A stretch of DNA of 64,000 bases from Gracilimonas halophila (GTDB lineage Bacteria; Bacteroidota; Rhodothermia; Balneolales; Balneolaceae): NCBI RefSeq assembly GCF_042684365.1, contig NZ_JBHULI010000024.1:682001-746000 (forward strand). The letters run 5' to 3'. Shown one piece after another: positions 62,272 to 64,000 of this stretch (position 1 is its first letter; each line of letters begins with the position of its first letter). The notes beneath the pieces are model-generated. The model was not told where the DNA came from and ran no database searches. It saw nothing but the letters and a program-made list of their open reading frames with translations. Position numbers and translations under genes: made by a program.

Positions 62272-62376
62272 TTTGTCTGAGTTTTGTTTGTATGTTTGAA
62301 CAATTACCGTATTACCCCTTTACGTTATCGGCGATCTAGTAAAAAACTCTAATTTCAATAAACTTATTATATTTCA

Positions 62377-63225
62377 TTGCCCCGAAAAAGAAAAAGGTAT
62401 AAAACCATTTCTAAGAAAAAACTTCTGAAATTGAAGCCTTTCCTGGATGACCTGGTAGTTAACATTGAAGAGCCTGATTATATCAATGATGACCCGGTAC
62501 AATTTATGTATGCTTTTGAGGATAAGGCCGATAAAGAACTAGCTGGGTTTTTTGCAGCAACTATGGCATGGGGCAGACGGGATATTGTGAATGCGAAAGT
62601 TGAAGACCTCCTTCAGCGAATGGATTATAAACCTTATGAGTTTATTCAGAATTATTCTGAAAGTGACACTCCTGTTTTTGAAGGATTTAAACACCGGACT
62701 TTTAAACCCATAGACATACATTGGCTGACAAAAACCCTTCAATCCATCTTGTTGAAATTTCAAACCTTTGAAAGATTTTGGGCTTTTTGTGCTGAACAGG
62801 CTAAAATTCAAAAAAGGGAATTGATCGCGGTTTTTCACGATCAATTCTTTACTCTTCATCCTGAAATCCCACAGCGAGTACGGAAACATGTTTCCAATAC
62901 CGAGAAGAACAGCTCCGCTAAACGCTTATATATGTATTTGAGATGGGTCATCCGTAAGAACAGTCCCGTTGACCCAGGCACTATGAGTTTTATAAAACCC
63001 TCTGAATTGAAAATTCCTTTGGATGTTCATGTAGCCCGACAAGCACGTAAGCTTGGCCTTCTGTCTCGCAAACAAAATGATTGGAAAGCTGTACTTGAAT
63101 TAACAAAAAGAATGAAAATGCTTGACCCGGAAGATCCTGCAAAATATGACTTTGCCCTGTTTGGTATTGGTGTATTAGGATCACGCATACCTGATGAGCT
63201 GATCATTAATAAGAACGTAGAGTAA
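62377..63225 (+). CDS. TIGR02757-family protein
   Basis: A 282-residue protein of unknown function from a family found in Bacteroidota and some others. Typical stretches are 'DDPVQFMYAFEDKADKELAGFFAATMAWGRRDIVNAKVEDLLQRMDYKPYEFI', 'RLYMYLRWVIRKNSPVDPGTM' and 'LDVHVARQARKLGLLSRKQNDWKAVLELTKRMKMLDPEDPAKYDFALFGIGVLG'. The latter half has an HhH-like, DNA-glycosylase-type flavour (final 'PEDPAKYDFALFGIGVLG'), consistent with a DNA-repair role, but that is a guess. It starts at a TTG (62377) with a basic MPRKRKRYK head. It is 97 bases ahead of rpsU. Confidence 0.85.
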   Translation: MPRKRKRYKTISKKKLLKLKPFLDDLVVNIEEPDYINDDPVQFMYAFEDKADKELAGFFAATMAWGRRDIVNAKVEDLLQRMDYKPYEFIQNYSESDTPVFEGFKHRTFKPIDIHWLTKTLQSILLKFQTFERFWAFCAEQAKIQKRELIAVFHDQFFTLHPEIPQRVRKHVSNTEKNSSAKRLYMYLRWVIRKNSPVDPGTMSFIKPSELKIPLDVHVARQARKLGLLSRKQNDWKAVLELTKRMKMLDPEDPAKYDFALFGIGVLGSRIPDELIINKNVE

Positions 63226-63322
63226 TAATTTCAGTTTCTACTTATTTCAAAACAGTGAAAGAGTTTGTATATTAAGTGTTCCCAATTATGGGACAAAATT
63301 AAAAGAAAGGATGTGATACTTC

Positions 63323-63517
63323 ATGTTAGGAGTCGAAGTAAAAGACAACGAAAGTGTTGATCGCGCAATAAACCGCTTCAAGAAACTGGTAACCCGATCA
63401 CGTGTTCTCAACGAATACAAAGATCGTCAACAGTTTACGAAGCCTTCAGTTGAGCGACGCGAAGCTTTGAAAAAAGCCAAGCGAGAACAACGACGTCGCA
63501 ATCGCGACAACTTCTAA
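63323..63517 (+). CDS. rpsU: 30S ribosomal protein S21
   Basis: Small-subunit protein S21, 64 residues, basic: 'GVEVKDNESVDRAINRFKKLVTRSRVLNEYKDRQQFTKPSVERREALKKAKREQRRRNRDNF'-type chain with the family core 'ERAINRFKK...SGVL.E.R.R..YEKPSE.R' in recognisable form. An AAGGA lies 12 bases before the ATG, directly followed by ATGTGA (63311-63316), a start-stop pair that may be chance or may affect translation. A strong terminator follows. Helix-rich S21 helps initiation by contacts with the anti-SD region. Confidence 0.95.
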   Translation: MLGVEVKDNESVDRAINRFKKLVTRSRVLNEYKDRQQFTKPSVERREALKKAKREQRRRNRDNF

Positions 63518-63536
63518 ACGAAGTGTAACGAATTCG

Positions 63537-63567
63537 AGCCCTCCGGTTTTACCTGAGGGCTTTTTTT
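63537..63567 (+). terminator. Terminator after rpsU, partly inside radA
   Basis: AGCCCTC (63537-63543) and GAGGGCT (63555-63561) form a 7-bp stem followed by seven T. The right arm and T run are also the last codons (Lys-Lys-Ala-Leu-Arg) and stop of the convergent radA gene, so the element serves both purposes. Confidence 0.85.
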
Positions 63568-64000
63568 ATGGCCTCATGTAAATACCTGATCCCATTCTTT
63601 TGTTTTGAACCGGGCATAACCAACTCTTTATAGCCTAATTTCTTAGCTTCTTTTTCGCGCTGCTCCAAATGAGGAACTGTCCGTACTTCTCCCCCAAGCC
63701 CCACTTCTCCGATAAATGCCATTTGTGGAGTGATAGGTTCATCCATCAAACTTGAAACGAGTGCGCAACAAACGCCAAGATCACCTGCAGGATCGTTCAG
63801 CTTAAACCCACCCGCTATATTCAGATATACATCATGATTGGAAAAATTCTTGCCAACTCTTTTTTCCAGAACAGCCAACAGCAGTGCCAGTCTGTTTCGG
63901 TCAAACCCATTCGCTGTTCGCTGAGGAGATCCATAGGATGAAGGTGTTACAAGGGCCTGAACCTCGATTAAAAGCGGACGAGTTCCTTCCATCGTACAGA
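63549..64000 (-). CDS. radA: DNA repair protein RadA, C-terminal part
   Basis: The 3' end of a RecA-like branch-migration helicase, running off the window edge: about 150 residues are present. It begins in the 'CTMEGTRPLLIEVQALVTPSSYGSPQRTANGFDRNRLALLLAVLEKRVG' segment, followed by the Lon-protease-like domain 'NHDVYLNIAGGFKLNDPAGDLGVCCALVSSLMDEP' and 'AFIGEVGLGGEVRTVPHLEQREKEAKKLGYKELVMPG'. This is the characteristic LonC-type tail of RadA/Sms; the zinc finger and Walker motifs are outside. The stop shares DNA with the rpsU terminator. Confidence 0.95.
   Translation of the reverse strand, partial: CTMEGTRPLLIEVQALVTPSSYGSPQRTANGFDRNRLALLLAVLEKRVGKNFSNHDVYLNIAGGFKLNDPAGDLGVCCALVSSLMDEPITPQMAFIGEVGLGGEVRTVPHLEQREKEAKKLGYKELVMPGSKQKNGIRYLHEAIKKALR

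Noticed and set aside
1..64000. CRISPR array, tRNA or rRNA genes, transposase, integrase
   Set aside because: No direct-repeat array, no cloverleaf-like stretch in the gaps I read, and no mobile-element protein was found.

Overview
The window reads as an ordinary chromosomal stretch from a marine or halophilic member of the Bacteroidota/Balneolota side of the tree; a Balneola- or Gracilimonas-like organism is my best guess. The guess rests on combined traits: TonB-dependent receptors with a carboxypeptidase-regulatory-like domain, DUF5916 outer-membrane-type proteins, a PorV/PorQ-like barrel, a fused E1 alpha/beta 2-oxoacid dehydrogenase, an AccD without zinc-finger cysteines, the SSS symporter + DUF4212 pair, an Obg lacking its C-terminal domain, and sphingolipid-type genes. 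No rRNA, tRNA, insertion sequence, phage, CRISPR or integrase was seen.

Layout. 1-13.4 kb: the end of a TonB receptor, Ogt, an amidohydrolase, a PepSY protein, two DUF5916 paralogs flanking an M14 carboxypeptidase, an AsmA-like protein and a threonine dehydratase. 13.4-25.8 kb: a second amidohydrolase, an unusual 30-residue-repeat membrane protein, an MsbA-like ABC exporter, an NfeD plus two stomatin-like SPFH proteins, a seven-helix membrane protein, a phosphohexomutase, a baeRF-type protein and a frame-disrupted DUF3108 gene. 25.8-35.5 kb: dprA-obg, a DPP-IV-like S9 peptidase, accD, a TonB receptor, tsaB and dihydroorotase. 35.5-43.8 kb: a small operon with a MerC protein and a ribbon-helix-helix/CxxC protein behind a perfect palindrome, then xseA, pheA, a Spy/CpxP-like protein, an AI-2E transporter, a frameshifted PorV-like gene and pgk. 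43.8-52.9 kb: cysteine desulfurase, LOG protein, DUF1499, a haem-type membrane protein, acetate-type symporter + DUF4212, E1 fusion and fumC. 53-64 kb: a probable ceramide/glycosphingolipid locus (GNAT, serine palmitoyltransferase, two GT4 glycosyltransferases, an SDR), a beta-propeller/Ig-like protein, mutY, a methyltransferase, a TIGR02757 protein, rpsU and the 3' end of radA.

How genes work together. Secreted and envelope hydrolases (M14, S9, two amidohydrolases) with TonB receptors suggest growth on peptides and other polymers. The 53-59 kb block has the components expected for condensation of serine with acyl-CoA, N-acylation, reduction of the 3-keto group and glycosylation of the lipid. 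The MerC/ribbon-helix-helix operon looks like a self-contained metal-responsive unit.

The most notable observations are the candidate sphingolipid cluster, the MerC/ribbon-helix-helix operon with its 12-bp-arm palindrome, the 30-residue repeat protein, a pair of hairpins with compensatory base differences at 18.1-18.2 kb, and two genes each interrupted by what looks like the loss of one base. Functions are assigned by reading motifs by eye; no database search was possible.
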